Assembly: GCF_018139625.1 (NCBI RefSeq)
Contig: NZ_JAGSOH010000059.1
Location: 1-44,767 of the forward strand
Origin: Actinospica acidithermotolerans
Lineage (GTDB): Bacteria; Actinomycetota; Actinomycetes; Streptomycetales; Catenulisporaceae
Length of the DNA stretch: 44,767 bases
Direction: 5' to 3'
Shown: positions 25,235 through 33,467 of the stretch, piece by piece
Layout of the letters: every line of letters starts with the position of its first letter
Position numbering within the stretch: the stretch's first letter is position 1
Notes under the pieces: generated by a model
What the model was told of the DNA's origin: nothing
Databases searched by the model: none
The model's input: the letters and a program-made list of their open reading frames with translations, nothing else
Made by a program: the position numbers and the translations under genes

Positions 25235-26620
25235 TTAACTCCCGCAACCCGCCGCCGACCAGGACGAGCCCTGGCCTTCGCCGCCCGCCCGCACGACGCG
25301 CACCTGAATGCACATCCGCTGCCCGGCGGGATCTGATAGGTCGATCGATGTGGCACTGGTCGCCCCGGACCGCGAGGTGCCGACAACGCGCCAGGAGAAG
25401 CTGTCCGTCGCTTCCCGTGCCGAGTAGCTCCAGGTGAACCGGAGCGTCGCAGAGCTGATACGTGTGGCTGTCACCTCGGGTGTGCCCGGCGGCACCTGGT
25501 CGCCGAGCACGCCCGCGTCCTGCGCACCGGGCCCGGTGGCAACCGCACTCGCCGATCGCGAGGCCTGGCCGCCGCCGGATGTGCCGTGCCGCGAAAGACT
25601 GCCCGCTGCGACGAGCCCGCCGACCACGAGGAGAGCCGCGCCGCAGACGATCAGCACCCTGCGCTTCGACGGCTTGGCCGGCTCGGGCCCGGCCGGCCCG
25701 GCGGCGGTCGGTATCGGAACCGATCCGACCGGCCCTCGCGCGCCCCGAACGTCCTGCGCGGCGCCGCTTGTCACCGGCACGATGGCCGCCTGCAATTGAG
25801 CGTCGATCAACTCCAGTACCGCGACGACGTCGGCCGCGCGGCGCGGGCGGGCCGCAGGGTCCTTCTCCAGCATCGAACGCAACAGGTGCTCGAGCGCCGT
25901 CGGCACACCGTCACGACCCAAGCCCGGCAACCCGCTGCCGACAACCCGCCGTTCCAGGGCCTCGGGCGAGTTGTCGCCGCCCGGGATCTCGTACGGCGCG
26001 TGTCCGACCAGCAGATGCCACAGCGTCGCACCGAGCGCGTAGACGTCCGAAGCCACGCTGCCCCGACTGGCCTTGGTGATCACCTCAGGAGCCGACCAGG
26101 CCACCGAGACCGCCGGATCGCCAGGTCCGGCCTGCCCGTTGCGGCTGGGCGTCGCGATCCCGAAGTCGGACAGCCGCGGCGCGCGGCCATCCTCGTCCAC
26201 CAGGATGTTCGAGGGCTTGATGTCGCGGTGCAGCCAGCTTCTCCGGTGCACCGCCTCGAGCGCCCGGCCGATCCGCAGCCCAGTCTCGACGACCTGCGCG
26301 ACCGGCAGACCGTACGCCCCCACCCACTTCGAGAGGCTGCCGCCCGGGCAGTACCGCATGACGAAGTAGGGCTGCTGCCGGTCCGCGAGGGTGCCCTGGC
26401 CGAGGTAGGGAACGATCAGCGGATCGTCCCCGAAAGAGGAGAGCACCCGGATCTCATCCGCGAACTGGCCGCGCGCACTGTCATCGAGCAACGTCAGAAC
26501 CTTGACGGCCACCTCCTCGCCGCGGCTTTCGTCGCGGTAGAGGTAGACGACGGCGTAGCCGCCCCTGCCGAGCAGCTTGCCGTCGCCGTAGCCGGGAATC
26601 GACGGCGCCTGCGCGCTCAT
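25235..26620 (-). CDS. Membrane Ser/Thr protein kinase (PknB-like) with extracellular FN3-like domain (461 aa)
   Basis: Eukaryote-type kinase. It has a glycine-rich loop LGRGGYAVVYLY, the catalytic lysine in VAVKVL, the HRD loop LHRDIKPSNILV, DFG in LSDFGIA, and an SAPEV motif, so the catalytic set is complete (residues 1-270). A juxtamembrane Pro/Ala linker leads to one transmembrane helix (VLIVCGAALLVVGGLVAAGSL). The outside region ends in a FN3-like beta domain (TLRFTWSYSAREATDSFSWRV) with two cysteines. It has no PASTA repeats, so it is probably not a muropeptide sensor of the PknB kind. The ATG at 26620 overlaps the FHA stop (ATGA). It is likely to phosphorylate cluster partners, among them the MoxR tail and FHA proteins. 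Confidence 0.93.
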   Translation of the reverse strand: MSAQAPSIPGYGDGKLLGRGGYAVVYLYRDESRGEEVAVKVLTLLDDSARGQFADEIRVLSSFGDDPLIVPYLGQGTLADRQQPYFVMRYCPGGSLSKWVGAYGLPVAQVVETGLRIGRALEAVHRRSWLHRDIKPSNILVDEDGRAPRLSDFGIATPSRNGQAGPGDPAVSVAWSAPEVITKASRGSVASDVYALGATLWHLLVGHAPYEIPGGDNSPEALERRVVGSGLPGLGRDGVPTALEHLLRSMLEKDPAARPRRAADVVAVLELIDAQLQAAIVPVTSGAAQDVRGARGPVGSVPIPTAAGPAGPEPAKPSKRRVLIVCGAALLVVGGLVAAGSLSRHGTSGGGQASRSASAVATGPGAQDAGVLGDQVPPGTPEVTATRISSATLRFTWSYSAREATDSFSWRVVGTSRSGATSATSIDLSDPAGQRMCIQVRVVRAGGEGQGSSWSAAGCGS

Positions 26621-27963
26621 CGCTCTTCCTCGAAGTAGATCCACACGTCCGGCGCGAGGGTCAGCACGGACCCGGGCACGATCTCCTGCGCCGTGCCCGG
26701 CGGTAGCAGGCGCGGGGCGAGATTCGGCCCGGCCAACTGGGTGCCGTTCATCGAACCGAGGTCGAGAGCGAGCACCCGCCACCCGTCGAGGCGTATCTCG
26801 ACATGGTTGCGGGAGACGTCCCGATCGTCCGTGAGCGCGATCGCGTTCGGGCGCGGCCCGGGGCGCCCTGCGGGTATTTCGGGCTTCCGCCCGAACACCG
26901 CGTCGCGATCGAGCAGGTAGATCTCGCCGTTCGACAGCCGCAGCCGGCCGAGACACGGGCGCGCGACGGTCACCGGCTCCTGCGGTGCGACAGCCGCGCG
27001 GCACACCCGGCAGAAGATCGACTCGGTCGACGTGAGATGCCCGGACGGGCAACGAAGCGCCGTCACCAGGGGCTGGTCGGTCGCGCCGAACATCATCGGC
27101 TGCTGCGGCGGGAATGACGGCGAGATCGGCGCAAGCAGCGGTGCCGGGACGTCGGGCGGTGTCGCCGGCTCGGGCAACGGCGCTACCAGCGTCTGCTCGA
27201 GGGGTGACGGCGAGGGCCGCGCGATCGGCGCCCCGGGCCACACCGCCTCCGGCTCGAGGGCGGGCCCTGGCTCCGGTTCTGCCTCAGGCTCCAGCGTGCG
27301 CTCTGACCTTGGCTCTGGCTCCGCTGCGGGCGCCGAGGCCGGCGCGGGCACCGACCGTCCACTCGGGCTGCTCATCCAATCGAGATCCGATGCCTCGACG
27401 ATGTACGTCCGAGCGTCCCCAGGCTCCATGAAGTCATCGAGATACGCCTCATCCGATTCCCGTCCCGCCGCTTGCGGCTGAACCGGCTCGGCCTGCTCGA
27501 CCGACCTGGCCGCCTCCTCATCGACGTATTCGAGCGCTGACGCCATAACGATCCCGCTCTCGATGGGAAGGGTCGCCACATCACCGCGAACATCGTCGGT
27601 CGAGGACGCGAGCCGAACAGCGACGGGCTCGCCAGGCAGCGTCTGGCTGCCGTTCTCCTGACGGACTACACACACAACGCCGTCAGCGCCGGTTATCTCG
27701 GCTACCACCGCACCGTGCACGACCACGCGCGTCCCACTCTGCGTCTGGTACACGATCGCGAAACCCGCACCGGCCGCCGTCGCCCGCTTCAATTCCTCCA
27801 GCATGGCTTCAGCGGCGACCTCCACGCCCTGCCCCGTCTGACGAAGCTCCAACCAGCACTTCTCAAGCCGAACCTCCGACGCGGTATCAGCCAGCAACCA
27901 GGCACCGGCCGTCACGAACGCCATCCAGGAACCCGGCAGGTAACGCGAGATCGATTCGGTCAT
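26617..27963 (-). CDS. FHA-domain protein with zinc-ribbon-like motif (448 aa)
   Basis: Residues 1-120 are a compact domain of unknown type (LELRQTGQGVEVAAEAMLEE). A long Glu/Pro/Ala-rich linker spans roughly 190-290. A putative zinc site (CPSGH, then CRVC) lies just before the FHA domain at about 345-440, which keeps FGRK, SRNHVEI and DLGSMNGT, the phosphothreonine-binding signature. It is probably a cytoplasmic adaptor that binds the phosphorylated kinase or its substrates. The linker threonines (EQTLVAP, DARTYIVE) could be phosphosites. It overlaps the phosphatase gene upstream and the kinase gene downstream by 4 bp each. Confidence 0.9.
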   Translation of the reverse strand: MTESISRYLPGSWMAFVTAGAWLLADTASEVRLEKCWLELRQTGQGVEVAAEAMLEELKRATAAGAGFAIVYQTQSGTRVVVHGAVVAEITGADGVVCVVRQENGSQTLPGEPVAVRLASSTDDVRGDVATLPIESGIVMASALEYVDEEAARSVEQAEPVQPQAAGRESDEAYLDDFMEPGDARTYIVEASDLDWMSSPSGRSVPAPASAPAAEPEPRSERTLEPEAEPEPGPALEPEAVWPGAPIARPSPSPLEQTLVAPLPEPATPPDVPAPLLAPISPSFPPQQPMMFGATDQPLVTALRCPSGHLTSTESIFCRVCRAAVAPQEPVTVARPCLGRLRLSNGEIYLLDRDAVFGRKPEIPAGRPGPRPNAIALTDDRDVSRNHVEIRLDGWRVLALDLGSMNGTQLAGPNLAPRLLPPGTAQEIVPGSVLTLAPDVWIYFEEER

Positions 27964-28772
27964 CGCTCCTCCTCGGATGGCGGGCGCGGAACAGTCCGCT
28001 CATCCGCTCCCCCTGCGGACGGTTCCTCCTCGTCGGCATGAACGACCACGACGACCGACACGTTGTCGCGTCCGCCGCGACGAACGGCCAGGCTCACCAG
28101 CGACGCCGCGGCCCCGGAAGGAGTGGGTTCGGCGCTCAGCACCTCCTCGATCTCCGCATCGTCGACCTCGCCGAACAGGCCGTCCGAGCAGAGCACGAAC
28201 GTCTCCCCCGGGGTCGGCGGCAGCATGCACACGTCGGGCTCCGGCGCCGGATCCGAGCCGAGGGAGCGCGTCACCACGTGCCGGCTCGGATGTGTGGGAG
28301 CAGCCGCGGCGTCCAGAAGGCCCGCCGCGACCAACTCCGCGGCCTCGGTGTGATCCACGGTGAGCTGCGTCAAGGCGCCATGCGCGTACCGGTAGACACG
28401 GCAGTCGCCGGCGTTGAAGACCACCCAGTGGCGGCTTCCGCCGTACCAGGCCATGGCGAGCCCGGCGACGGTCGCACCCATGCCCGCCTGCGCGGGATTG
28501 CGCTGCGCGGACACGAGAATGTCCTGGTTCGAATCGAAGAGCCCGGTGCGGATGTCGTCGAGCCGGAGATCCTCGCTCATGTCGAGTTCCGCCAGCCGGT
28601 CGGTGACGATGGCGCTGGCGACCTCGCCGGCGGCGTGTCCGCCCATGCCGTCGGCGACCACGAAGACCCTGCGCCCGGCAAACACGCGATCTTCATTGAC
28701 CGCGCGCACCGGGCCTGGATCGCTGGCCGCCCCCGCACTGACCTCGAGCGCCGCCATCGACTCGTCTGTCAT
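27960..28772 (-). CDS. PP2C-type Ser/Thr phosphatase (270 aa)
   Basis: Cytoplasmic metal-dependent phosphatase, presumed to reverse the kinase encoded two genes downstream. The family motifs are present: DPGPVRAVNEDRVF, VVADGMGGHAAGEVAS, FNAGDCRVYR, VLCSDGLFGEVDD and the final GGRDNVSVVVV. All aspartates expected at the two-metal centre are there. Length is normal and there is no membrane segment. The last 20 residues form an acidic tail ending PPSEEER. Start and stop both overlap the neighbours by 4 bp, so expression is tied to the FHA and kinase genes. Confidence 0.94.
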   Translation of the reverse strand: MTDESMAALEVSAGAASDPGPVRAVNEDRVFAGRRVFVVADGMGGHAAGEVASAIVTDRLAELDMSEDLRLDDIRTGLFDSNQDILVSAQRNPAQAGMGATVAGLAMAWYGGSRHWVVFNAGDCRVYRYAHGALTQLTVDHTEAAELVAAGLLDAAAAPTHPSRHVVTRSLGSDPAPEPDVCMLPPTPGETFVLCSDGLFGEVDDAEIEEVLSAEPTPSGAAASLVSLAVRRGGRDNVSVVVVVHADEEEPSAGGADERTVPRPPSEEER

Positions 28773-29434
28773 CGCGAGTCGCTCTGCGCGGCGACGAAGG
28801 GGCGCCCGTCGAAGAGGGCCGCGACGCGTTCCATCGCCTGCTCCCGGGTGACGGGCACGGCGTGATCAGGGCTGTCTGCGGAGTCGGAGGCGGACCAGTT
28901 CCCGGCGGCGTCGATGGCGATCGCGACGGCAGCCGACCGGCCATCGCGCTCCGATGTGGCCACCAGCGCGGACGGCGTCCCCTCGGCGAGGTGGCGGGAG
29001 AGGAATCGCTGCAGTACGGCGGAGACCGGTTCCCTCGCGTCGAGGACCTCGGCCTTGAATCGGCCGAACCGCTCCGGGAACAGCGCCATCCGCGCCCCGC
29101 GCCCGTCTACCAGGTGGACCACGCTGCCACGCTCCCCGCACCAGGCGGCCGCCATCACGCTCGAGCCGTCGTCGTCCGACAGGGCCGTGAGCAGCGCGGA
29201 CAGTTCGCCATCGAAGCGAAGATCCGGCAGGCTCGCGCGCTCGCCTTCATCCGTCGCGCCAACCGCCTCGCACAGCCCTCGCGCCAGGAGCGACGCTAAT
29301 CCCGCACGCACCAGCGACGGCCCGCTTCCATCACCGTCCAAGCGCAGATTGCCGCGCAGCGTTGCTCGGCGCCGCGGCCGAAGCGCGAGTACGAACTCCA
29401 ACTCGGCGAAGGTAAGCGTCAGCGATGTGGTCAC
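28769..29434 (-). CDS. Unknown 221-aa cluster protein
   Basis: An acidic alpha/beta protein without signal peptide or membrane segment. It begins TTSLTLTFAELEFVLALRPR and contains a mid-region strand/helix series (VMAAAWCGERGSVVHLVDGR). I recognise no family with confidence. Its place between a WXG-type substrate gene and the phosphatase resembles where EspG-like chaperones sit in mycobacterial ESX operons, and size and N-terminus are compatible, but no EspG signature can be claimed. It overlaps the phosphatase start by 4 bp. An EspG-like secretion chaperone is the leading guess. Confidence 0.75.
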   Translation of the reverse strand: MTTSLTLTFAELEFVLALRPRRRATLRGNLRLDGDGSGPSLVRAGLASLLARGLCEAVGATDEGERASLPDLRFDGELSALLTALSDDDGSSVMAAAWCGERGSVVHLVDGRGARMALFPERFGRFKAEVLDAREPVSAVLQRFLSRHLAEGTPSALVATSERDGRSAAVAIAIDAAGNWSASDSADSPDHAVPVTREQAMERVAALFDGRPFVAAQSDSR

Positions 29435-29514
29435 GCAGGGGCCTCACGTTCAGGTAGATACGCAGTCCGTGCAGCGACAGACTGAAAGTAGGAGGTTCGA
29501 AACCGCGCGACGGC

Positions 29515-30315
29515 TTAGAGCGCCGGTACCCAATTCAGTGGGTTGTGACGAAGGAGCGAGAAAGCGTCCCGCACCCCGGATGCGACCACCCTCGCACCCG
29601 CCTCGGCACCGTGCAGCACCTGCTCGTCGAGTTGTGGGTCGAAATAGGATGCGACGTCGTTGGTCAACTCGGCCACGCCGAACGCGATCCCCGCGCCGAC
29701 GATCACCGGAGCCACTTCGACGCCTGCCGCCACCAGCGCAACCTCTGCCACGCCGACGCCGACGCTGCCCAAGCTCAGGCCCGTGTCCACACCGGCTTTC
29801 AACGTTTCGGCGGAGCCCGGGTCGGCGGACCAGTCGACGGCGAGATTCGTGAAGTTGACGGCCAAGCCCACCACTTCCAGGGGCAGGGCCACCGACTCCA
29901 GCGAGTCGAGCACCTCGAAACCCTTGTCAGTCAACCCCAGGTCCTTGAGCTCATCCGCAACGACGCTGACATTGGCCAGTTTCAGGGCGTGCAATCCCTC
30001 GGCCCCTGCGGAGATGCCGAAGCTGATCGGGTCGAGGATGTTGAATCCCCCGCCCTCGCCGCTCGCCTCGCGTTGCTGGACTGCTTCCGCGCGCAGGCAG
30101 CGCGCCGCGTCCTGCAAGCCGGCTGCGGCGTTTCCGACCATTCCGGAGAAGCGCTGGGCCCAGATCTCGAAAAAATCGTGCGCGTCAGCCCCTTGCCACA
30201 ACAACTGCTCCAGCACTCCCCCGACCCGACCGCGAATCTGATCGAGGGTCTGCGCATCCGAATCCATCTGGCTCGCAAGAGCGTCCAGCTGATCCGGATC
30301 GGCACCGATCAACAT
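29515..30315 (-). CDS. WXG-type protein with hydrophobic C-terminal domain (266 aa)
   Basis: First gene of the leftward cluster. From ATG 30315 the N-terminus has the WXG100 fold: helix 1 (PDQLDALASQMDSDAQTLDQ), W40-Q-G42, and helix 2 (DAHDFFEIWAQRFSGMVGNA). Trp is at the same residue number as in the small WXG100 protein at the other end of the cluster. The remaining 170 residues are Gly/Val/Ala-rich, with long hydrophobic stretches around residues 130-150 and 175-215 that could span or insert in a membrane. LXG/WXG-fused proteins of this shape are type VII effectors or channel-like substrates. No nuclease or other enzymatic motif is visible. A start six codons upstream (30333) is possible. 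Confidence 0.82.
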   Translation of the reverse strand: MLIGADPDQLDALASQMDSDAQTLDQIRGRVGGVLEQLLWQGADAHDFFEIWAQRFSGMVGNAAAGLQDAARCLRAEAVQQREASGEGGGFNILDPISFGISAGAEGLHALKLANVSVVADELKDLGLTDKGFEVLDSLESVALPLEVVGLAVNFTNLAVDWSADPGSAETLKAGVDTGLSLGSVGVGVAEVALVAAGVEVAPVIVGAGIAFGVAELTNDVASYFDPQLDEQVLHGAEAGARVVASGVRDAFSLLRHNPLNWVPAL

Positions 30316-30333
30316 GCTTACCCCACCATCCAC

Positions 30334-30799
30334 AGCTGTTGGCCACCAACCAACCGGGCCACCGTAGCGCGGCCGACGACCACGAAGAACAGCTTTGTAA
30401 AATCTTAACCATCACGATTCGGTCACCACGGGCCGCTCGCACCGAAGCCCGCCGAGACGGCCGCATGGGCAGAACATGCCTGGCAGGAGGACTCCCGCGC
30501 GATCTGCAAGTGAACCATGCTAGATATAGCCATGCTTACATATGTGCCAGCACCAACAGATCCGACGCAGACGCCCAAAGGGTCGGTAATGGGATGGTCA
30601 AGATCGCAATACCGCGCGCGACCCTGACGTGGACCGGGCGTTCACCCAGCTTGAAGCGCTGTCGCTATTCACAGCTACCTTTCATCAACCATAGAGTCAT
30701 CACCTACACATACAGCGCAGCGCTTCGTCACGCGCGGCTGGGGAGAAACCGCTACGACCTGCTTCTGGTACTTACCGGCGAGGGCGCCCTCGCTGCTGG
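30334..30799. other. Intergenic region upstream of the secretion cluster
   Basis: About 465 bp with no supported gene and locally lower GC, including AT-rich patches around 30390-30412 and 30525-30545. It must hold the main promoter of the leftward cluster. The AT-rich block TTGTAAAATCTTAACC (near 30393-30408), about 80 bp before the first start codon, is the most likely core, but I cannot assign -35 and -10 boxes with confidence. A plus-strand ORF here lacks coding character. Confidence 0.4.
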
Positions 30800-31543
30800 T
30801 CAGCCGCCATAGACGGTGCCGCAGCTTCCGGTGGTCGAAGTGACGGGGGTGACGCTGCACGACGTGGAGCGCGGGATCTGCACAGTGATGCTGTATGTGC
30901 TCGGATCGCCGGTGACCGCGGCAGCCGGGGTGTCGGCGCTCGTCACACCGTCTGTCACCCATTCGACGACCAGCGCGGGTGCGGCCTGGGTCAGTGTGAT
31001 GTCGGGGCTCTTGTTGTCGCCGCTTCCCCTGCTGTCGCAAATCGTGTCGATCGACGTGCCGGCGTCGCTGTCGTCGATCGCCAGGCCGGTCCCGCGCGGC
31101 CAGGCGGATGCGCCGGAGGTGGCGAATGCCGCACTCACCTCGGCGCTGAACGCCCAGTAGACGTGGTTGCCGGGGCTGCCTTGGTCAGACGTACCGAGAA
31201 CATCTGAGCACAGCGGATAGAGCCGGTCCGCGGCGATGTCCCGGCCGGCGTGCCATGTGACGGTGACGGTCGCGTGGTGACCGCTCGAATCCTCGATCTG
31301 GATGACGGAAGTCTTCACCGCGGCGCCGAAGTACGCGGGGAACGCGGTCAGCCCCGCGCTGGCAGAAGGCTGCGCTGACCGGCCCGCGGCGCCGGCGGAT
31401 ACCGACCTGGTCGGCTGGGCGGTCCGGCCTGCACCGCCGCTGCAACCACCCAGCGCGACCGACATGGCCACACCCGCCGTAAACGCGAGTAGCAGACCGG
31501 TACGAGCCGACCGGACCGCTCTCGTCGAGCCCCGTGGCCTCAT
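30800..31543 (-). CDS. Putative lipoprotein (247 aa)
   Basis: A basic N-terminus, a hydrophobic segment and a lipobox (AMSVALGGC, Cys at about residue 34) indicate a lipoprotein. A Ser/Ala/Gln linker precedes a 170-residue extracytoplasmic domain with several cysteines (PLCSDVLG, DTICDSRG, TSCSVTPV, GSCGTVYGG) that probably pair. GGAGG lies a few bases before the ATG. It is the last of three minus-strand genes (membrane protein, coiled-coil protein, lipoprotein) and lies upstream of the secretion cluster in the same orientation. No known family is recognised. Its maturation would need an Lgt such as the one encoded at 6730-7734. Confidence 0.82.
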   Translation of the reverse strand: MRPRGSTRAVRSARTGLLLAFTAGVAMSVALGGCSGGAGRTAQPTRSVSAGAAGRSAQPSASAGLTAFPAYFGAAVKTSVIQIEDSSGHHATVTVTWHAGRDIAADRLYPLCSDVLGTSDQGSPGNHVYWAFSAEVSAAFATSGASAWPRGTGLAIDDSDAGTSIDTICDSRGSGDNKSPDITLTQAAPALVVEWVTDGVTSADTPAAAVTGDPSTYSITVQIPRSTSCSVTPVTSTTGSCGTVYGG

Positions 31544-31607
31544 ATTCGTTCCTCCAGCTCGGATCTCGGTTATGCATGCCGCTCATCACGTCGAGCGGAA
31601 CGAGCAG

Positions 31608-32300
31608 TCAACGTTGCGCGAGAAGTCGGCCGGTCGCTTTCGCGATGAACGTCTCCAGCGGCTCCGGCTGGCAGTCGGTCCTCAGCAGCAGCGGAGTGCC
31701 GCCCTCGGCCTTGCCGAAGCAATGAATACGGCCGGCGCGGACGGCCGCGGCAGGATCGAGATCGATGCGGTCGGACGCTGCGCCCCACAGGACGAGATCG
31801 GCCGGCTGAAGACCGGTGCGCAGCAGTGACTTGTCACGTAGCATCGCAAAGCGCCGGGTGGTGTCGAGGCCTCTGCCCCTCAGGACATAGTCGGTCAATC
31901 GCTTCCTGATGCTCCACTCCGGGCGACGGTCAACTGCCATGAGCGGGTGGGCGGCGGTGGCCTTATAGGCCCGGCACTGTTTGTCCAGGGCGAATGCCTC
32001 GAACTGCCACCGGTATCCGGTGATGACGGTCCGCTCGACAGCCTCCAACCCCGAGGGCCGTGGCGGCGGCGGGCGATGCTCGAGCACCGGCAGCGGGCGC
32101 ACGCCTTCCTGCTGAAGACGCTTCACGGCCGCGGCGAAGAGCTCACGCATGCGTTCGATCGCCGTACGCCACTCGCGCAGTTCCTCGCGTTCCCAGGCGT
32201 CGTGGCGCGACTTCTCCTCGGCGCTCTTGGCGCGTTCGACCGCGGCCTGCGCCTCCAGCCTCCGGCGCTCGGATGACACCAGGTCGTCGAATCCGTCCAT
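31608..32300 (-). CDS. Hypothetical coiled-coil protein (230 aa)
   Basis: The start at 32300 has GGAGGGG right upstream. A charged coiled coil occupies residues 8-65 (SERRRLEAQAAVERAKSAEE, then HDAWEREELREWRTAIERM). After it comes a mixed domain of about 150 residues with Trp/Tyr-rich segments (ERTVITGYRWQFEAFALDKQ) and a C-terminal TDCQPEPLETFIAKATGRLL. There is no signal peptide or membrane helix. No family is recognised. It lies 20 bp downstream of the membrane protein gene and about 64 bp upstream of the lipoprotein gene, so the three are probably one transcript. Confidence 0.8.
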   Translation of the reverse strand: MDGFDDLVSSERRRLEAQAAVERAKSAEEKSRHDAWEREELREWRTAIERMRELFAAAVKRLQQEGVRPLPVLEHRPPPPRPSGLEAVERTVITGYRWQFEAFALDKQCRAYKATAAHPLMAVDRRPEWSIRKRLTDYVLRGRGLDTTRRFAMLRDKSLLRTGLQPADLVLWGAASDRIDLDPAAAVRAGRIHCFGKAEGGTPLLLRTDCQPEPLETFIAKATGRLLAQR

Positions 32301-32320
32301 AACCCCTCCACAGAGTCGTT

Positions 32321-33235
32321 TCAACGTCTGAGCGCGCCCACGACGAGCGCGCCGAGGAACGCCAGAACCAGCGCGTAGGCCATCACATAGGCTGCGAAGA
32401 ACATGAAGGCGAGTGCTGCGACGGCTATGACCAGCAGACTCATTACGATCAACACGCAGGCGCCGATGACCAGACCTGCCAGTTCGCCGATGGCGCTGGT
32501 CGTGGCGACGAACGCCAGGTTCGCGGCGGTCGCCGACGAGGTGCGCCGGGGCAGGATCACCGCGAGCGCCCCGAGCGCCGCGAACGTCGCGATCCCCGGG
32601 GTGGTGGCAAGCACCGTGGCCAGGCCCCACAGGGAAGACACCGGCCAGCGCAGAGTCCAGATGCCGAGCGCGTCCTGGAACCATCCCGGCCCGCGGCCGT
32701 AGGGCCCCGCGGCGATCTGCGGCACCGCGTCGTACAGGATGTGCCAGCCGATCAACAGGCCGGTCACAACCGCGGTCAGAAGGACGCGGACCCCTCGGTC
32801 GCCGGCATGCTGCCGCGCGACGACGTTCCCGACTGTGAACGCGACGGCGGCGACCGTGCCGATGAAGCCGACCATCAGCACGAGAGTGAACAACGGGCTG
32901 ATGATCATCCAGGTCAGCACGGTGTGGCCCGAGCACTCAGGAAGCGCGTAAGCGAGCCACAGGTACCACCACAAGCAGGCGGAGACAACGCCGATCGCGG
33001 CGTTAGCGTTGAGCCGGTGCTTGTCGGTCAGCCGCACCGCGGCCGCGTCGGTCGCCAGCACCAACCCCTGGTAGGACACGATGACGCCCCCGATGTTGAG
33101 CGCCAGCACGATCACAAGCGCGAAACCGAGTACGCCGCCATCGCCGCCCGTCATCAGGGCGCACGGGTCGCCGCCGTTCTGCGCGCAGTGGAACAGCCCG
33201 GTCAGGTTGCTCCATGCCGAGGTGCCGTAGTCCAT
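32321..33235 (-). CDS. Multi-pass membrane protein (304 aa)
   Basis: About seven hydrophobic helices are visible, for example GVLGFALVIVLALNIGGVIV, TWMIISPLFTLVLMVGFIGT and a long C-terminal run from LAGLVIGACVLIVMSLLVIA to LVLAFLGALVVG. Short loops contain a WFQDALGIWTLRWPVSSLWG segment. There is no transport or enzyme signature that I can name. It is divergently transcribed from the histidine kinase gene at 33468, so the two may share a control region and the kinase could regulate this group. Confidence 0.8.
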   Translation of the reverse strand: MDYGTSAWSNLTGLFHCAQNGGDPCALMTGGDGGVLGFALVIVLALNIGGVIVSYQGLVLATDAAAVRLTDKHRLNANAAIGVVSACLWWYLWLAYALPECSGHTVLTWMIISPLFTLVLMVGFIGTVAAVAFTVGNVVARQHAGDRGVRVLLTAVVTGLLIGWHILYDAVPQIAAGPYGRGPGWFQDALGIWTLRWPVSSLWGLATVLATTPGIATFAALGALAVILPRRTSSATAANLAFVATTSAIGELAGLVIGACVLIVMSLLVIAVAALAFMFFAAYVMAYALVLAFLGALVVGALRR

Positions 33236-33467
33236 GCGGTCATCGTGGCCGGGCGGCGAGCCCGGGTGTACCCGTCACTTTTCCGGGGTGTCGGTCACCG
33301 CTCGCTCACGGCACAGTCGAGATGTGCCGATGCTGTCGAGACCGCGGACGCGGCCGACCAAGCGGCCCGCGAGCACTCGCGTGCGACGGCGAGCCGCGGC
33401 GCCTGTCGGCCGCCGATGTTCGTACGGGAATGTGGCCCGTGGACGGGTCACCGTGCATGATGACCGC

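Noticed and set aside
30339-30812. 157-codon plus-strand frame in the intergenic region
   Set aside because: Irregular composition, overlaps the lipoprotein end, and no hydrophobic or domain pattern.
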